A DNA stretch of 64,000 nt from Pedobacter steynii (GCF_900103665.1 NZ_FNGY01000002.1:124001-188000); one strand, 5' to 3'. Shown: positions 19,401-27,876, numbered from the stretch's first letter. Notes: generated by a model from the letters alone, not told the origin. Made by a program: numbers and translations.

Positions 19401-19769
19401 CCTACCACAAAGATGACGCGCTATGCTTATGAAAACAGGTGGCGTAATATTGGCGATATAACCGATCAGCCTAAAATGGTGTTCAATGGAACGCAGTCAG
19501 GCAGTTCCGGACAAACTTCTTCGCGTTTCCTTTATAATGGTGATTATATCCGTCTTCGCGATGTATCTCTTGGTTATCAATTGCCAATGAGCTGGATTAA
19601 ACATGCGAAACTTTCAAGTGCCAGGATTTATTTCAGAGCGAACAACCTGTATACTTACATCAAGGATAAACGCATCAGCTTCGATCCTGAGGTAGGAATA
19701 GATGGTCTTGCCGATAAAAATGTACCGGTTTATAAAACGGCACTTCTGGGTCTTGATCTTAAATTTTAA
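16467..19769 (+). CDS. SusC/RagA-family TonB-linked outer-membrane transducer with STN domain
   Basis: 1100 aa. N-terminal signal region, then an STN domain (about 45-120; ISLKEKNAPLERILESIKKQTGYVFFYDNN), which contacts the FecR periplasmic domain. A carboxypeptidase-like beta-sandwich follows (VIDETGLPLPGVSIQLH), then the SusC plug signatures VRIRGIGSV, PLYVVDGIPLE and NGVILITTKAGASG, and the beta-barrel. The STN domain marks it as signal-transducing, coupling ligand uptake to the ECF sigma factor upstream. SusD follows 20 bp downstream. Substrate unknown; the phosphoesterase third in line hints at a phosphorylated ligand. Confidence 0.95.
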   Translation: MNFNAITTAMSKAWLPPKLLLIMKLTSILLFLALMQASAKGYSQISLKEKNAPLERILESIKKQTGYVFFYDNNDIRQTRISIEVRNASLESVLNECSKVLPLTFKIVGNNVLLRRKELEPTKSEGNIQTMVLKGKVIDETGLPLPGVSIQLHAEGFKQSTQTNSAGEYAFNLSKAGKYQLTATFIGYEKQIAVIEVSKGDVLKNITLVPSNQDLAEVMVVAYGTQTKASFTGSAKTLKSDVLNGSPRASIQETLQGNVAGLVSSNGSGQPGAVPNVRIRGIGSVTAGSGPLYVVDGIPLESGQINSLNNFDVETVTVLKDASAASIYGSRAANGVILITTKAGASGKTVITASAQTGANNVTNIKGHKPLNTNEMLELLKEGWTNKPKDNDLALYEKELKDNAIDPTINTDWFDLLTRTGNHTQLDLSASGGTEKTKFYVSGSHYIAKAALLGSEFTRSTGNLRLSNQATENLSFNGGIQINYRHTEGQADGGTFGNPVRMYTIYQPWLRAYNDDGTYDFSYFNRYNPMAQVLESFDKRDAYGMLGNFLAKYQIIPSLSIENQSNISFGYDERLEYNKSGVGTSRTDGGRATSSTARATNWVNTTILRFSETFGEFGVKTYLGYEAQKVVNVGNSVTKKNFLPNTYTLDNASILSDGGSFGTDNTLNSVFLNASVDYQSKYYLSASARRDGSSRFGSAKRWGNFWSVGASWNLSRENFMAGQEVISDLRLRTSYGVNGNQDVDNFVSRALYSSSSYDNAPGLVFSNYGNNLLTWEKNKPFNVAMDFGVLNNRLTGTFEYYTRATSELLLRRPISATNGLTGYMDNIGAMKNTGLELELNSINFKPENNGFGWTTGFNISTMNNKVTKLESPIVSGVYNRFEGGDFYQLYMVGYAGVDPANGDALWYTDGTKTKTTNDYGSAAPFNQGSALPDFFGGLTNTFTYKGFSLSFQLNFNFGNKVYDNYGATSASDGSGGFAPTTKMTRYAYENRWRNIGDITDQPKMVFNGTQSGSSGQTSSRFLYNGDYIRLRDVSLGYQLPMSWIKHAKLSSARIYFRANNLYTYIKDKRISFDPEVGIDGLADKNVPVYKTALLGLDLKF

Positions 19770-19789
19770 AAACAGTTAAGCAGAAAACG

Positions 19790-21262
19790 ATGAAACATTC
19801 ATATAAAATATTACCACTACTGATGGTGGCTTTATCCTTTGGTTCTTGTAAAAAGGAATTTCTTGAAATTGATCCGCAACAACAAACAGCAGTTGATTTG
19901 GTGGTAGTTGATTTACCAACCACAAAAGCTGCGGTAATGGGTACTTATGGACTCTTGCAAAGCGTGGATTATTATGGACGTACGTTTACCGTGCTGCCAG
20001 ATCTGATTGCGGATAATATGTACATCAGCAGAAAGAATTCTAAAAGGTATATCACCTACGATCAATACATCACCACGACAAATGATGGCAGTGCTTCGGG
20101 TGCCTGGGAACGGGGATACCAGACGGTGGTAAACAGCAATATCATTATTGCTAAAGGAGAACAACTGGTGGTTCCTGAGACTCAGGCGGCGGAAATGAAG
20201 CACCTGATCGGTGAAGCATATACGTTAAGGGCATTGGCACATTTTGATTTGCTGCGTTTATTCGCAGCACCCTATAATGCGACAGCTGATGCAAGTCACC
20301 TTGGCGTACCGGTGGTGATCAAAAGTGGAACGAGTAAAGAAGATGTAATCTCTCCTAAGCGGAATACGGTGAAAGAAGGGTATACCCAGATTGTAGCGGA
20401 TTTGCAGAAAGCAATCAGCATACTTCCGGCAACTGCCCCGGTAGGTTTTTCAGCGTCAAACAGAGGACATATTACACATTATGCAGCAAAAGCGCTTCTT
20501 GCAAGGGTATATTTATATATGGGCGACTGGGTAAACGCAGAAACGATGGCAACAGATGTGATTGCGGCCAATAAGTATACGATGTTGAGCAATGCCAATT
20601 ATGTAACCGGCGCTACCAATTTCAGAACGCAAAACAATGCTGAGGCTATTTTTGAAGTACAGTATACGGCTACAAATAACCTGGCACAGAATGCGTTGTC
20701 GAGCTTTCTTTTACAGGGCGCAAGTTATGGCGATGGCCTGGCTACAGACGAACTGTACAACTTATACAAGAGTACCGATGTGCGCAGAGGCTTTATGGCG
20801 AAAAGTAAAAGAAGTGGCAGTGGGGGTGAAGATCCTGCTTTCGTGATTACGAAGTATAATAATATCTCTACTTACGAAGAGGGTGTAAAAGTAATCCGCT
20901 TGTCGGAAGTCTATCTGATCCGTGCGGAAGCAAGAGCTAAACAAGGTGGAAAAGACGCCGTTGCAGCACAGGATTTAGATGTGGTGGCAAAACGTGCAGA
21001 TGCAACGGCAGCAACAACTACAGCAACCGGACAGGCTTTACAAGACCTGATCCTTATTGAAAACCGTAAGGAGTTTGCCTTTGAAGGACACCGTTTATTC
21101 GACCTTACCCGTCATAAATTAGCTTTTACCAAATACCGTACAGGTGGACTGACGATTCCGGTTTCTAATAATTCATTAAGGACTGTTTTGCCGATCCCTT
21201 TGTCGGAAATGAACGCAAACCCGAATATGGAACAAAATGAAGGTTATCTAAATAACAAATAA
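19790..21262 (+). CDS. SusD/RagB-family surface lipoprotein
   Basis: 490 aa. A lipoprotein signal with lipobox FGSCKKEFLEIDP opens the protein. The SusD-like N-terminal part includes AYTLRALAHFDLLRLFAAPY; the RagB C-terminal part includes KVIRLSEVYLIRAEARAKQGG, LILIENRKEFAFEGHRLFDLTRH and the terminal PIPLSEMNANPNMEQNEGY. Partner lid for the SusC barrel directly upstream. Nothing in the sequence fixes the ligand. It ends 3 bp before the next start codon. Confidence 0.95.
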   Translation: MKHSYKILPLLMVALSFGSCKKEFLEIDPQQQTAVDLVVVDLPTTKAAVMGTYGLLQSVDYYGRTFTVLPDLIADNMYISRKNSKRYITYDQYITTTNDGSASGAWERGYQTVVNSNIIIAKGEQLVVPETQAAEMKHLIGEAYTLRALAHFDLLRLFAAPYNATADASHLGVPVVIKSGTSKEDVISPKRNTVKEGYTQIVADLQKAISILPATAPVGFSASNRGHITHYAAKALLARVYLYMGDWVNAETMATDVIAANKYTMLSNANYVTGATNFRTQNNAEAIFEVQYTATNNLAQNALSSFLLQGASYGDGLATDELYNLYKSTDVRRGFMAKSKRSGSGGEDPAFVITKYNNISTYEEGVKVIRLSEVYLIRAEARAKQGGKDAVAAQDLDVVAKRADATAATTTATGQALQDLILIENRKEFAFEGHRLFDLTRHKLAFTKYRTGGLTIPVSNNSLRTVLPIPLSEMNANPNMEQNEGYLNNK

Positions 21263-21265
21263 GAT

Positions 21266-22387
21266 ATGAATTTACTGACGGTGGTATTGCCCCTCCTGAT
21301 TAATGGCCTGGTATTTCAGGCTGACCCTAAGGAGGAAAAGAAAAAAAATGAAAATGACGGGCCTTATGTGGTGTATCAGAAGGATCAGATCGTAGTCAGG
21401 AATATTGTATCGGAAGATAGCATCAGGAGGGTAAAGGTCTCGACCTTTACCCTTAAAGAGAAATCTGCTGTTCCTTTAGAAGTGCAGTTTTCGGATCATC
21501 CGGAATGGAATTTCTCCGTAAAAATGCAGCGTAATCTTAAAAATGAACCTTCAGAATTTAAACAACCGGATAAGTTACTGGCACTTTCAGATATTGAAGG
21601 AGAGTTTGAAGCGTTCAGAAAGCTGTTGCTGGCCAATAAGGTGATGGATGAGCAGTACAACTGGATTTTTGGTAAAGGACATCTGGTGATCTGCGGTGAT
21701 TTATTTGACCGTGGTCAGGAAGTATCCGCCACGATTTGGCTGCTTTATAAGCTGGAACAAGATGCGAAAGCAAAAGGAGGATACCTGCATACGATTCTTG
21801 GAAATCATGACATCATGAACCTAAGCGGAGATCTGCGTTATGTGAAACCGAAATACTTTGAAAATGCCAAACTGATGGGCCTGGATTATAAAGAGTTGTA
21901 CGGCCCGGATACAGAACTTGGGCGTTGGCTGAGGAGTAAAAACCTGATTGAGAAGATTGGCGAAAACCTTTGTATGCATGCAGGGGTTGCACCGGTGATC
22001 AATACGCTGGGTATGGGGCTTCAGGAAATCAATACCAAATGCCGTCCATTTTATGACAAGGCAAAAAACAAAGAGCTGTTTACAGATCCTGTGATTAAAA
22101 AATTCTTTGATGGTACGCGTTCTTCGTTATTCTGGTACCGGGGGTATTTTGTAGAGCCAAAAGCAACTGAAGCTGAAGTAGAGGAAACACTGGCACTGTA
22201 CCAGGTGAAAACGATTATCGTTGGCCATACGATTACGGAATCCAACGTAGGTTTTTATTACAAAGGGAAAGTTTTGGGAATAGATGTTGACCAGCACAAT
22301 GGTAAACACGAAGGTGCATTATTTGAAAATAAAGCCTGGTATAAGGTCAACACCACTGGAAATAAGTTACCCTTACCGAAAGAATAA
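21266..22387 (+). CDS. Calcineurin-like metallophosphoesterase of the SusCD operon
   Basis: 373 aa with a short hydrophobic N-terminus (about 1-18) that may be a signal peptide or anchor. Metal motifs are LSDIEGEF (Asp109, Glu111), CGDLFDRG (Asp145), LGNHDIMNL (Asn180-His181-Asp182) and VGHTITESNV. The first motif has Glu where the family normally has His (DxH), so one metal ligand is changed. It starts 3 bp after the SusD stop, so it belongs to the operon, which suggests the imported or surface-bound ligand carries a phosphoester. A strong terminator follows at 22411-22454. Confidence 0.88.
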   Translation: MNLLTVVLPLLINGLVFQADPKEEKKKNENDGPYVVYQKDQIVVRNIVSEDSIRRVKVSTFTLKEKSAVPLEVQFSDHPEWNFSVKMQRNLKNEPSEFKQPDKLLALSDIEGEFEAFRKLLLANKVMDEQYNWIFGKGHLVICGDLFDRGQEVSATIWLLYKLEQDAKAKGGYLHTILGNHDIMNLSGDLRYVKPKYFENAKLMGLDYKELYGPDTELGRWLRSKNLIEKIGENLCMHAGVAPVINTLGMGLQEINTKCRPFYDKAKNKELFTDPVIKKFFDGTRSSLFWYRGYFVEPKATEAEVEETLALYQVKTIIVGHTITESNVGFYYKGKVLGIDVDQHNGKHEGALFENKAWYKVNTTGNKLPLPKE

Positions 22388-22410
22388 AGCCCAGGGCTTA
22401 ATGATAAAAT

Positions 22411-22454
22411 AAAAGCTGTCCGCAGGAATTGTCGTTCCAGCGGGCAGCTTTTTG
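22411..22454 (+). terminator. Terminator of the SusCD operon
   Basis: Stem AAAGCTG-CCGC / GCGG-CAGCTTT with one bulged pair and a U run (CTTTTTG). It follows the phosphoesterase stop by 24 bp. Confidence 0.8.
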
Positions 22455-22545
22455 CGTTAATTATTGATTTAATTATTGTATTACAGAAATAATAATGTTA
22501 TTTTTAATGTAACAAATGAAAGGAAAACCGGATCAATACGTTCTC

Positions 22546-23418
22546 CTACATAATCTTCAGCAGCTCTTCAACAAAAAGAGTTGCTGATTTTTTTCTAAAT
22601 GCACCCTTCTGCCACATGATGAATGCTTCTTTATGTAACTCCTTTCCGATGATTGGAATGGCGACGAGGTTTTTCCAGCCACTAATGGCTTTCTCGCTAA
22701 TAATGGTTACCCAATTGCCGGTGTCGACCAGTGAAAGTAAGGAATGGGTGTCGTTCATCTCGATTTTAATGTTGGGTATAATGTTGTTCTTTTTGAAGAT
22801 CTGATCGAGCATATCTCTGGAGCTGAATCCTTTGTTGGCCAATACCATCTCCGTTTGTCCCAGGTCCTTTAAAGAAATCTTCCCAAGCTTTGCCATGGGG
22901 TTATCCTTAGAGGTGACCATCTTAATTCTAGAGGTAAACAATAATTGCATATCTAATCCTTCATTGTCGGATTGTTCATGAAAAGCAAGGATGAAGTCCA
23001 GGTCTGCGTTTTTTAACCGGACCTCCAGCTCGCCGGCTATACCGGATTCTATATGGAGCTTGATGCCTGGATATTTCCTGGAAAAAGGAGTGAGGAAGGG
23101 GAGGAGCAGGGAACTGAAAGCATAAGTAACACCAATCCTGAGCTCGCCGTTCAGCAGGTTGTTTAATTCAAATATGGCCTGCTTTGACTTTTTAATTTCT
23201 ATCAAGATCTCCCTGGCATGGTTTAAAAACAATTTTCCTGCTTCGCTCAGCTGCACATGCTTGCCGATCCGGTCAAAGAGTGGCATTCCCAGTTCTTCTT
23301 CCAGTTGTTTGATCTGCTGTGATAAGGTCGACTGTGTCACAAAACATGCCGCGGCAGCATCGGTGAAATGGAGCAGCTCTGCTGCCTTAATAAAATAATT
23401 CAGTTGCCTAAATTCCAT
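22546..23418 (-). CDS. LysR-family transcriptional regulator
   Basis: 290 aa. N-terminal winged helix MEFRQLNYFIKAAELLHFTDAAAACFVTQSTLSQQIKQLEEELG, then a linker helix and an effector-binding domain with ELRIGVTYAFSSLLLPFL and ADLDFILAFHEQ. Standard length. It is divergent from the MFS transporter gene at 23515, the classical arrangement in which a LysR protein controls its neighbour. Three ATCAAT repeats in the shared 96-bp region are candidate binding sites. Effector unknown. Confidence 0.93.
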   Translation of the reverse strand: MEFRQLNYFIKAAELLHFTDAAAACFVTQSTLSQQIKQLEEELGMPLFDRIGKHVQLSEAGKLFLNHAREILIEIKKSKQAIFELNNLLNGELRIGVTYAFSSLLLPFLTPFSRKYPGIKLHIESGIAGELEVRLKNADLDFILAFHEQSDNEGLDMQLLFTSRIKMVTSKDNPMAKLGKISLKDLGQTEMVLANKGFSSRDMLDQIFKKNNIIPNIKIEMNDTHSLLSLVDTGNWVTIISEKAISGWKNLVAIPIIGKELHKEAFIMWQKGAFRKKSATLFVEELLKIM

Positions 23419-23420
23419 AA

Positions 23421-23461
23421 ATCAATCGTTTAAACTAATCAATATCATTAAAACTATCAAT
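23421..23461. promoter_or_regulatory. Three ATCAAT repeats in the LysR/MFS divergent region
   Basis: ATCAAT at 23421, 23438 and 23456, spaced 17 and 18 bp, on one face of the helix within about 1.7 turns each. Proposed LysR-type sites; no experimental motif is known to me. Confidence 0.35.
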
Positions 23462-23514
23462 TTTACAAATATATAGTTAATGCCGAAATTTGAGCCATCA
23501 CATCAATAAATCCT

Positions 23515-24735
23515 ATGGCATTATTCAGATCCCTCAAATCGCGCAACTTCAAACTGTTTTTTTACGGGCAATCCATCTCCCTGATCGGAACATGGATGCA
23601 GAAGACGGCGGTGAGCTGGCTGGTGTATCAACTTACAGGATCGGCCTTGTTATTAGGAGTAGTGGGCTTCGTTAGTCTAATTCCATCCCTGTTGCTTTCT
23701 CCATATGCAGGAAGCCTGGTCGACAGACATAACCGCTACCGGATTCTGGTGATTACCCAGGTGGCGTCGATGATGCAGGCAGGGGCATTGGCAGGGATCA
23801 TCTTTTTTGGCTATCATAATATATTGTTGATCATCCTGCTGAGCCTGATCCAGGGGATCATCAATGCTTTTGACATGACCTGCCGCCAATCACTGATGGT
23901 GGAAATGGTGGATGATAAGGAAGATCTTCCCAATGCCATCGCACTGAATTCTACGATGGTGAACTTCGCCCGTATCGCCGGACCGGCAGTAGCGGGAATC
24001 ATCCTGAGTGCCTTCGGTACAGATTTCTGTTTCATTGGGAACTTCCTGAGTTATATTCCGGTGCTGATCTGTTTGTTTATGATGAAACTCCAGATCACGG
24101 TGATGCCTAAATCTGAGAAAAGTATCTGGGCAGAGCTGGAGGAGGGCTTTAAATATGTATCCGGAGATAAAGACCTTAGCAGTATGATCCTTATGCTGGG
24201 CATGAGCAGCCTGTTTGTGATGCCTTTTAATACCTTGATGCCAATGTTCGCAAAAGACATCTTTAATGGTGATGCCAGGACTTTCAGCTGGTTTGAAAGT
24301 GCGGCTGGTCTGGGTTCTATCGGGAGTGCCATCTATCTGGCTAACCTGAAAAATAATAGTGGCCTGATCAAAATGGTGGCCATCGCAGGCGCAATCCTTG
24401 GTGGAAGCCTGTTGTTTCTGGCTTATGCCCCACAGCTGCCATTCGCCTTGTTCTTCATGACACTGGCAGGGGTAGGGATGATGGCGCAGACTTCCGCGAT
24501 CAATACTTATATACAAACACATTCCATTCCGGAGATGCGTGGTAGGGCGATCAGCTATTATGTGATGGCGTATCAGGGCATTATCCCAATCGGCAGCCTG
24601 CTGATCGGTTGGGCAGCAAACCTGATTGGTCCAAGGCCGGCAATCTTTATTGAAGGAACGATCGGCATCATGGCAACAATTGCCTTTATCATTTACAGGA
24701 GCAAATATTCCCAAAGAAAGACGGTTAGCTTGTAA
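23515..24735 (+). CDS. MFS transporter (MFS_3 / EntS-like)
   Basis: 406 aa with 12 predicted membrane helices. Opening FRSLKSRNFKLFFYGQSISLIGTWMQKTAVSWLVYQLT is typical of the MFS_3 branch, as are the motif-A loop PYAGSLVDRHNRYRILV and PEMRGRAISYYVMAYQGIIPIG. These transporters export siderophores, drugs or metabolites. Control by the divergent LysR protein suggests an inducible efflux function, but no substrate can be inferred. Start at 23515 gives the conserved MALFRSLKSRNF; an ATG at 23490 lies in another frame. Confidence 0.9.
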   Translation: MALFRSLKSRNFKLFFYGQSISLIGTWMQKTAVSWLVYQLTGSALLLGVVGFVSLIPSLLLSPYAGSLVDRHNRYRILVITQVASMMQAGALAGIIFFGYHNILLIILLSLIQGIINAFDMTCRQSLMVEMVDDKEDLPNAIALNSTMVNFARIAGPAVAGIILSAFGTDFCFIGNFLSYIPVLICLFMMKLQITVMPKSEKSIWAELEEGFKYVSGDKDLSSMILMLGMSSLFVMPFNTLMPMFAKDIFNGDARTFSWFESAAGLGSIGSAIYLANLKNNSGLIKMVAIAGAILGGSLLFLAYAPQLPFALFFMTLAGVGMMAQTSAINTYIQTHSIPEMRGRAISYYVMAYQGIIPIGSLLIGWAANLIGPRPAIFIEGTIGIMATIAFIIYRSKYSQRKTVSL

Positions 24736-24764
24736 ATCCTGCCCTATTACTGATCCCAATTCCT

Positions 24765-24772
24765 TAACTTTG
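24765..24772 (+). promoter_or_regulatory. -7 box (TAACTTTG) for the S46 peptidase gene
   Basis: Perfect TAnnTTTG 27 bp before the ATG at 24800; no clear -33 TTG. Confidence 0.5.
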
Positions 24773-24799
24773 GAGTATCACTAACTAATTTATTATATT

Positions 24800-26998
24800 A
24801 TGAAAAAAACAGTTTATCTGTTGCTGTGTGCATTGGTGTTTTCCTTTGCGAATACAGTTAAAGCAGATGAAGGGATGTGGCTCCCGATGCTGATAGGAAA
24901 GAACTATGAGCAAATGAAGAAACAAGGCTTTAAGCTAACAGCAAAAGACCTGTACAATGCAAATGGTTCCAGCCTTAAAGATGCCATCGTTCATTTCGGT
25001 GGTTTCTGTACTGGTGAGATCGTTTCAGATAAAGGACTGATCTTTACCAATCACCACTGTGGTTATGATGCAATCGCCTCTAACTCTACCGCTCAAAATA
25101 ACATTCTTGACAATGGTTTCTACGCAAAGAACTATGGTGAAGAAAAACCTATTGACGGCTTATTCGTGCGTTTCCTGTTAAAAATGGAAGATGTAACGGC
25201 GAAAGTTGAAGCAGCTACCAAAGGACTGAAAGGTGCAGAGAAAGCTTCAAAAATGACCGAAGCATTTACTGCTATTTCTAAAGCTGCGGTAACGGGCCCA
25301 ACGATCGAAGCAAACGTAAAAGACTTTTATAAATCAAACCAGTTTATCCTGTTTGTTTACGAACGCTTTGATGATGTTCGCTTAGTAGGAGCACCTCCTC
25401 AGAATATTGGTAAATTTGGTGGCGATACTGATAACTGGGAATGGCCACGTCAGACAGGTGATTTCTCTGTCTTCAGAGTATATGCCGGTAAAGACAATAA
25501 ACCTGTAAAATATAGTACTGAAAACGTTCCTTATGCACCTAAAAAATTCCTTCCGGTTTCAATCAAAGGAGTGAAAAATGGCGACTTCTCTATCGTTTAT
25601 GGCTACCCTGGCCGTACAGACAGATACCTGACTTCTTATGGTGTAGATCTGGCGACTGAAAAAGTAAGTCCCACGATCGTTAAACTACGTGATATCCGCC
25701 TGAAAGCCTGGAAACAGGAAATGGATAAAAGCGTAGATACCCGCCTTAAATTGTCTTCACAGTACGCAAACATCGCGAACTACTGGAAATATTTTATCGG
25801 TCAGACGGAACAGTTGAAAAGACTTAAAGTCGCGGACGCTAAAAGAAAAGAAGAAAAAACATTTACGGAATGGGCAGCTCAGAAAACTGAATTTGCCGGC
25901 CTGATGGACCAATATGCTCAAATCTATAAAGACATCGATCCGATCTCTGTACAACGTACTTATATCAATGAAGGCTTTATGGCTTCAGGATGGGTACCAA
26001 GTGCGATTGGTATCGGTCGCGCATGGTCTGCCATGGATCAGAAAAAAGGGGATGCTGCCTTCGCTGAAAAAGTGAAAGCAGGAATCAATACCACCATCGC
26101 TGGTTACGAAGAAACTTATGTGGAAGCTGCTGATAAAAAGATCTTCGCCAAGATCCTTGCTTCCTTCTATAATGATATCCCAACAAAATCACAACCTAAA
26201 TTCTTCGCAGAAATTGCAGAGAAATACTGGACCGGAAACCCGGAAACAACTTTCGAGAAGTACGCAGATTACCTGTGGGAAAATAGTAATTTCATCAAAC
26301 CGGAGAAGCTAAAGAAATTTATCGCTTCAAACCCAAGTCTTGATGCCATCAAAGCAGATCCAGGATATAAATATGCGGTAAACCTGCTTCCTGCAGATTA
26401 TGTAAAAGCAAACTTCGGTTCTTTAGTGGCTGATTTTGAATCTAAAAAAGCAGAACTGGATAACCTTTACCTAAAGGCAATCCTGGAGAAAAATGCCGGA
26501 AAAATCATGTATCCTGATGCAAACTCTACCATGAGGTTGTCGTACGGAAATGTACAGGACTACGCTCCAAAAGACGGTATGTCGTATAAAACGACGACCA
26601 CAATCGAAGGAATCATGCAAAAGTATGTTCCCGGTGATAGTGAGTTTGACCTTCCTGCAAACCTGATCGAAAACTACAACAAAAAGAACTTCGGCCAATA
26701 TGGTAACGATGGTACTTTAACGGTAGGATTTATTACCAATAATGACATCACCGGTGGTAACTCCGGTTCCCCTGTGATCAATGGTAATGGTGAATTGATC
26801 GGTCTTGCTTTCGATGGTAACTGGGAAGCAATGAGTGGTGATATCGCTTTTGATAAGAAGTTTAAAAGAACGATCTGTGTAGATGTACGCTATGTATTGT
26901 GGTGTATTGATGTATTGGGTGGTGCTAAAAACATTATTGACGAATTGGATATCAGAAGAGATGGCGTAGCTCCTAAGAAAGCTGCTGCAAAAAAATAA
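24800..26998 (+). CDS. S46-family dipeptidyl peptidase (DPP7-type)
   Basis: 732 aa periplasmic serine exopeptidase releasing dipeptides from oligopeptides. Signal peptide about 1-22 (ANTVKADEG). The chymotrypsin-like halves carry FTNHHCGYDAI (catalytic His86) and GGNSGSPVINGNGELIGLAFDGN with Ser655. Residue 673 is Gly; in the Porphyromonas DPP11 enzyme this position is Arg and gives Asp/Glu specificity, so a DPP7-like preference for hydrophobic P1 residues is expected. A basic Ala/Lys tail (PKKAAAKK) ends the protein. Monocistronic, with two terminators downstream. Confidence 0.93.
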   Translation: MKKTVYLLLCALVFSFANTVKADEGMWLPMLIGKNYEQMKKQGFKLTAKDLYNANGSSLKDAIVHFGGFCTGEIVSDKGLIFTNHHCGYDAIASNSTAQNNILDNGFYAKNYGEEKPIDGLFVRFLLKMEDVTAKVEAATKGLKGAEKASKMTEAFTAISKAAVTGPTIEANVKDFYKSNQFILFVYERFDDVRLVGAPPQNIGKFGGDTDNWEWPRQTGDFSVFRVYAGKDNKPVKYSTENVPYAPKKFLPVSIKGVKNGDFSIVYGYPGRTDRYLTSYGVDLATEKVSPTIVKLRDIRLKAWKQEMDKSVDTRLKLSSQYANIANYWKYFIGQTEQLKRLKVADAKRKEEKTFTEWAAQKTEFAGLMDQYAQIYKDIDPISVQRTYINEGFMASGWVPSAIGIGRAWSAMDQKKGDAAFAEKVKAGINTTIAGYEETYVEAADKKIFAKILASFYNDIPTKSQPKFFAEIAEKYWTGNPETTFEKYADYLWENSNFIKPEKLKKFIASNPSLDAIKADPGYKYAVNLLPADYVKANFGSLVADFESKKAELDNLYLKAILEKNAGKIMYPDANSTMRLSYGNVQDYAPKDGMSYKTTTTIEGIMQKYVPGDSEFDLPANLIENYNKKNFGQYGNDGTLTVGFITNNDITGGNSGSPVINGNGELIGLAFDGNWEAMSGDIAFDKKFKRTICVDVRYVLWCIDVLGGAKNIIDELDIRRDGVAPKKAAAKK

Positions 26999-27002
26999 AA
27001 GT

Positions 27003-27082
27003 AAAAAATTGTTCCTCTTTGAAGGCTCGGATCTTTGCTGAAGGGCAAATCTCCTAAGGCCTTCAAAGAGGAACAATTTTTT
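27003..27082 (+). terminator. Terminator-like perfect 24-bp inverted repeat after the S46 gene
   Basis: Arms at 27003-27026 and 27059-27082 are perfectly complementary, ending in A and U runs; a 32-nt loop contains a partial inner stem. Unusually long for a Rho-independent terminator. It starts 5 bp after the stop codon. Confidence 0.75.
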
Positions 27083-27162
27083 TGGGAAAAGAGAAATCCT
27101 GCTCCAAATTAAGGGTTTTGCAGGGTTTCAAATTATCCGGATCATTACTGATGATAAATAAT

Positions 27163-27196
27163 AAATGCCTCCTTTTTAGGGGGCATTTGTTGTTTT
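27163..27196 (+). terminator. Second terminator-like hairpin
   Basis: AAATGCCTCC / GGGGGCATTT stem (10 bp with one G-U), 6-nt loop, then TGTTGTTTT. It may back up the preceding hairpin. Confidence 0.55.
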
Positions 27197-27311
27197 GAAG
27201 AAAAAATCCTGTTTCAGGTTATGGGGTTGGATTGTTTTGTCTTAAACCTGCTTTGTTTTGCGCGCTGTCTGCAATTGTTTAACTTAGGTAGACAGACTAA
27301 TTTATCTACTT

Positions 27312-27647
27312 ATGAAAAAGATCTATTTCTCACTGCTCATACTGCTTTGTGTTGGAATGAGTGCATGTAAACAGGAATTGTTAAAGGTTGATGTTGAAAA
27401 GACCTTTGTGGAGACTAACGTTAAGCCACCTGATAATCCAATGATGGGCAATAAGTTTATCCTAACACTTCGACCGGATGGAAAGGCTGGAATTCTGACT
27501 GGTGGCGATATCATGCGTCAGGGAACTTATAAAATCGACGGTTCTTCTTTGGTGGTAGAAGAAGAAAAAAACACGTATAAATTTGAAATTCTAAGTGCAA
27601 CTGAACTGAAAAAAGTAGATAATGGTGCCATATTGAAACTGGAGTAA
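27312..27647 (+). CDS. Small lipoprotein of unknown function
   Basis: 111 aa. Type II signal with lipobox VGMSACKQELL (Cys19). The mature part is a small beta-rich domain (NKFILTLRPDGKAGILTGGDIMRQGTYKIDGSSLVVEEEKNTYKFEI), resembling lipocalin-like or META-type small Bacteroidota lipoproteins. No family can be named. The gene stands alone between terminators; a hairpin with a U run follows at 27672-27706. Confidence 0.75.
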   Translation: MKKIYFSLLILLCVGMSACKQELLKVDVEKTFVETNVKPPDNPMMGNKFILTLRPDGKAGILTGGDIMRQGTYKIDGSSLVVEEEKNTYKFEILSATELKKVDNGAILKLE

Positions 27648-27671
27648 ATAAAGCTTTTTTGCTATAAACAG

Positions 27672-27706
27672 AAAAAGGATTGAGCATAAAGCTTGATCCT
27701 TTTTTT
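27672..27706 (+). terminator. Terminator of the small lipoprotein gene
   Basis: AAAAAGGAT...AGC / GCT...ATCCTTTTT stem followed by a U run, 25 bp after the stop. Confidence 0.75.
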
Positions 27707-27727
27707 ATTGCATTTTATGCTGTTTGC

Positions 27728-27840
27728 TGGAGAAATGAGCTGTATCCTACTGGAAGAATGGCTGTGTCTTGCCGGGAAAATGAACTGAATCCTACCGGAG
27801 AAACGAATTATATCCTGCTAAACAAATACCTGCATCCTGC
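27728..27840. repeat. Five degenerate 22-23-bp tandem repeats
   Basis: Units at 27728, 27751, 27773, 27796 and 27819, each ending in a TATCCTRC-like tail (unit 2 reads TGTCTTGC) and most with a GGAGAAATGA-like middle. The period is not a multiple of three and there is no ORF, so it is non-coding. No spacers, so it is not a CRISPR array. Confidence 0.6.
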
Positions 27841-27876
27841 TTTATAACTCCCGGTGGGAATGAGCAATATTACTAT

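Noticed and set aside
23890..24759. 289-codon open frame on the minus strand
   Set aside because: It lies wholly under the MFS transporter gene, is rich in His/Gln/Asp in a non-protein-like way and matches nothing recognisable; a shadow frame.
27728..27840. Possible CRISPR array
   Set aside because: Repeats are contiguous without unique spacers, are degenerate, and no cas genes are in the window.
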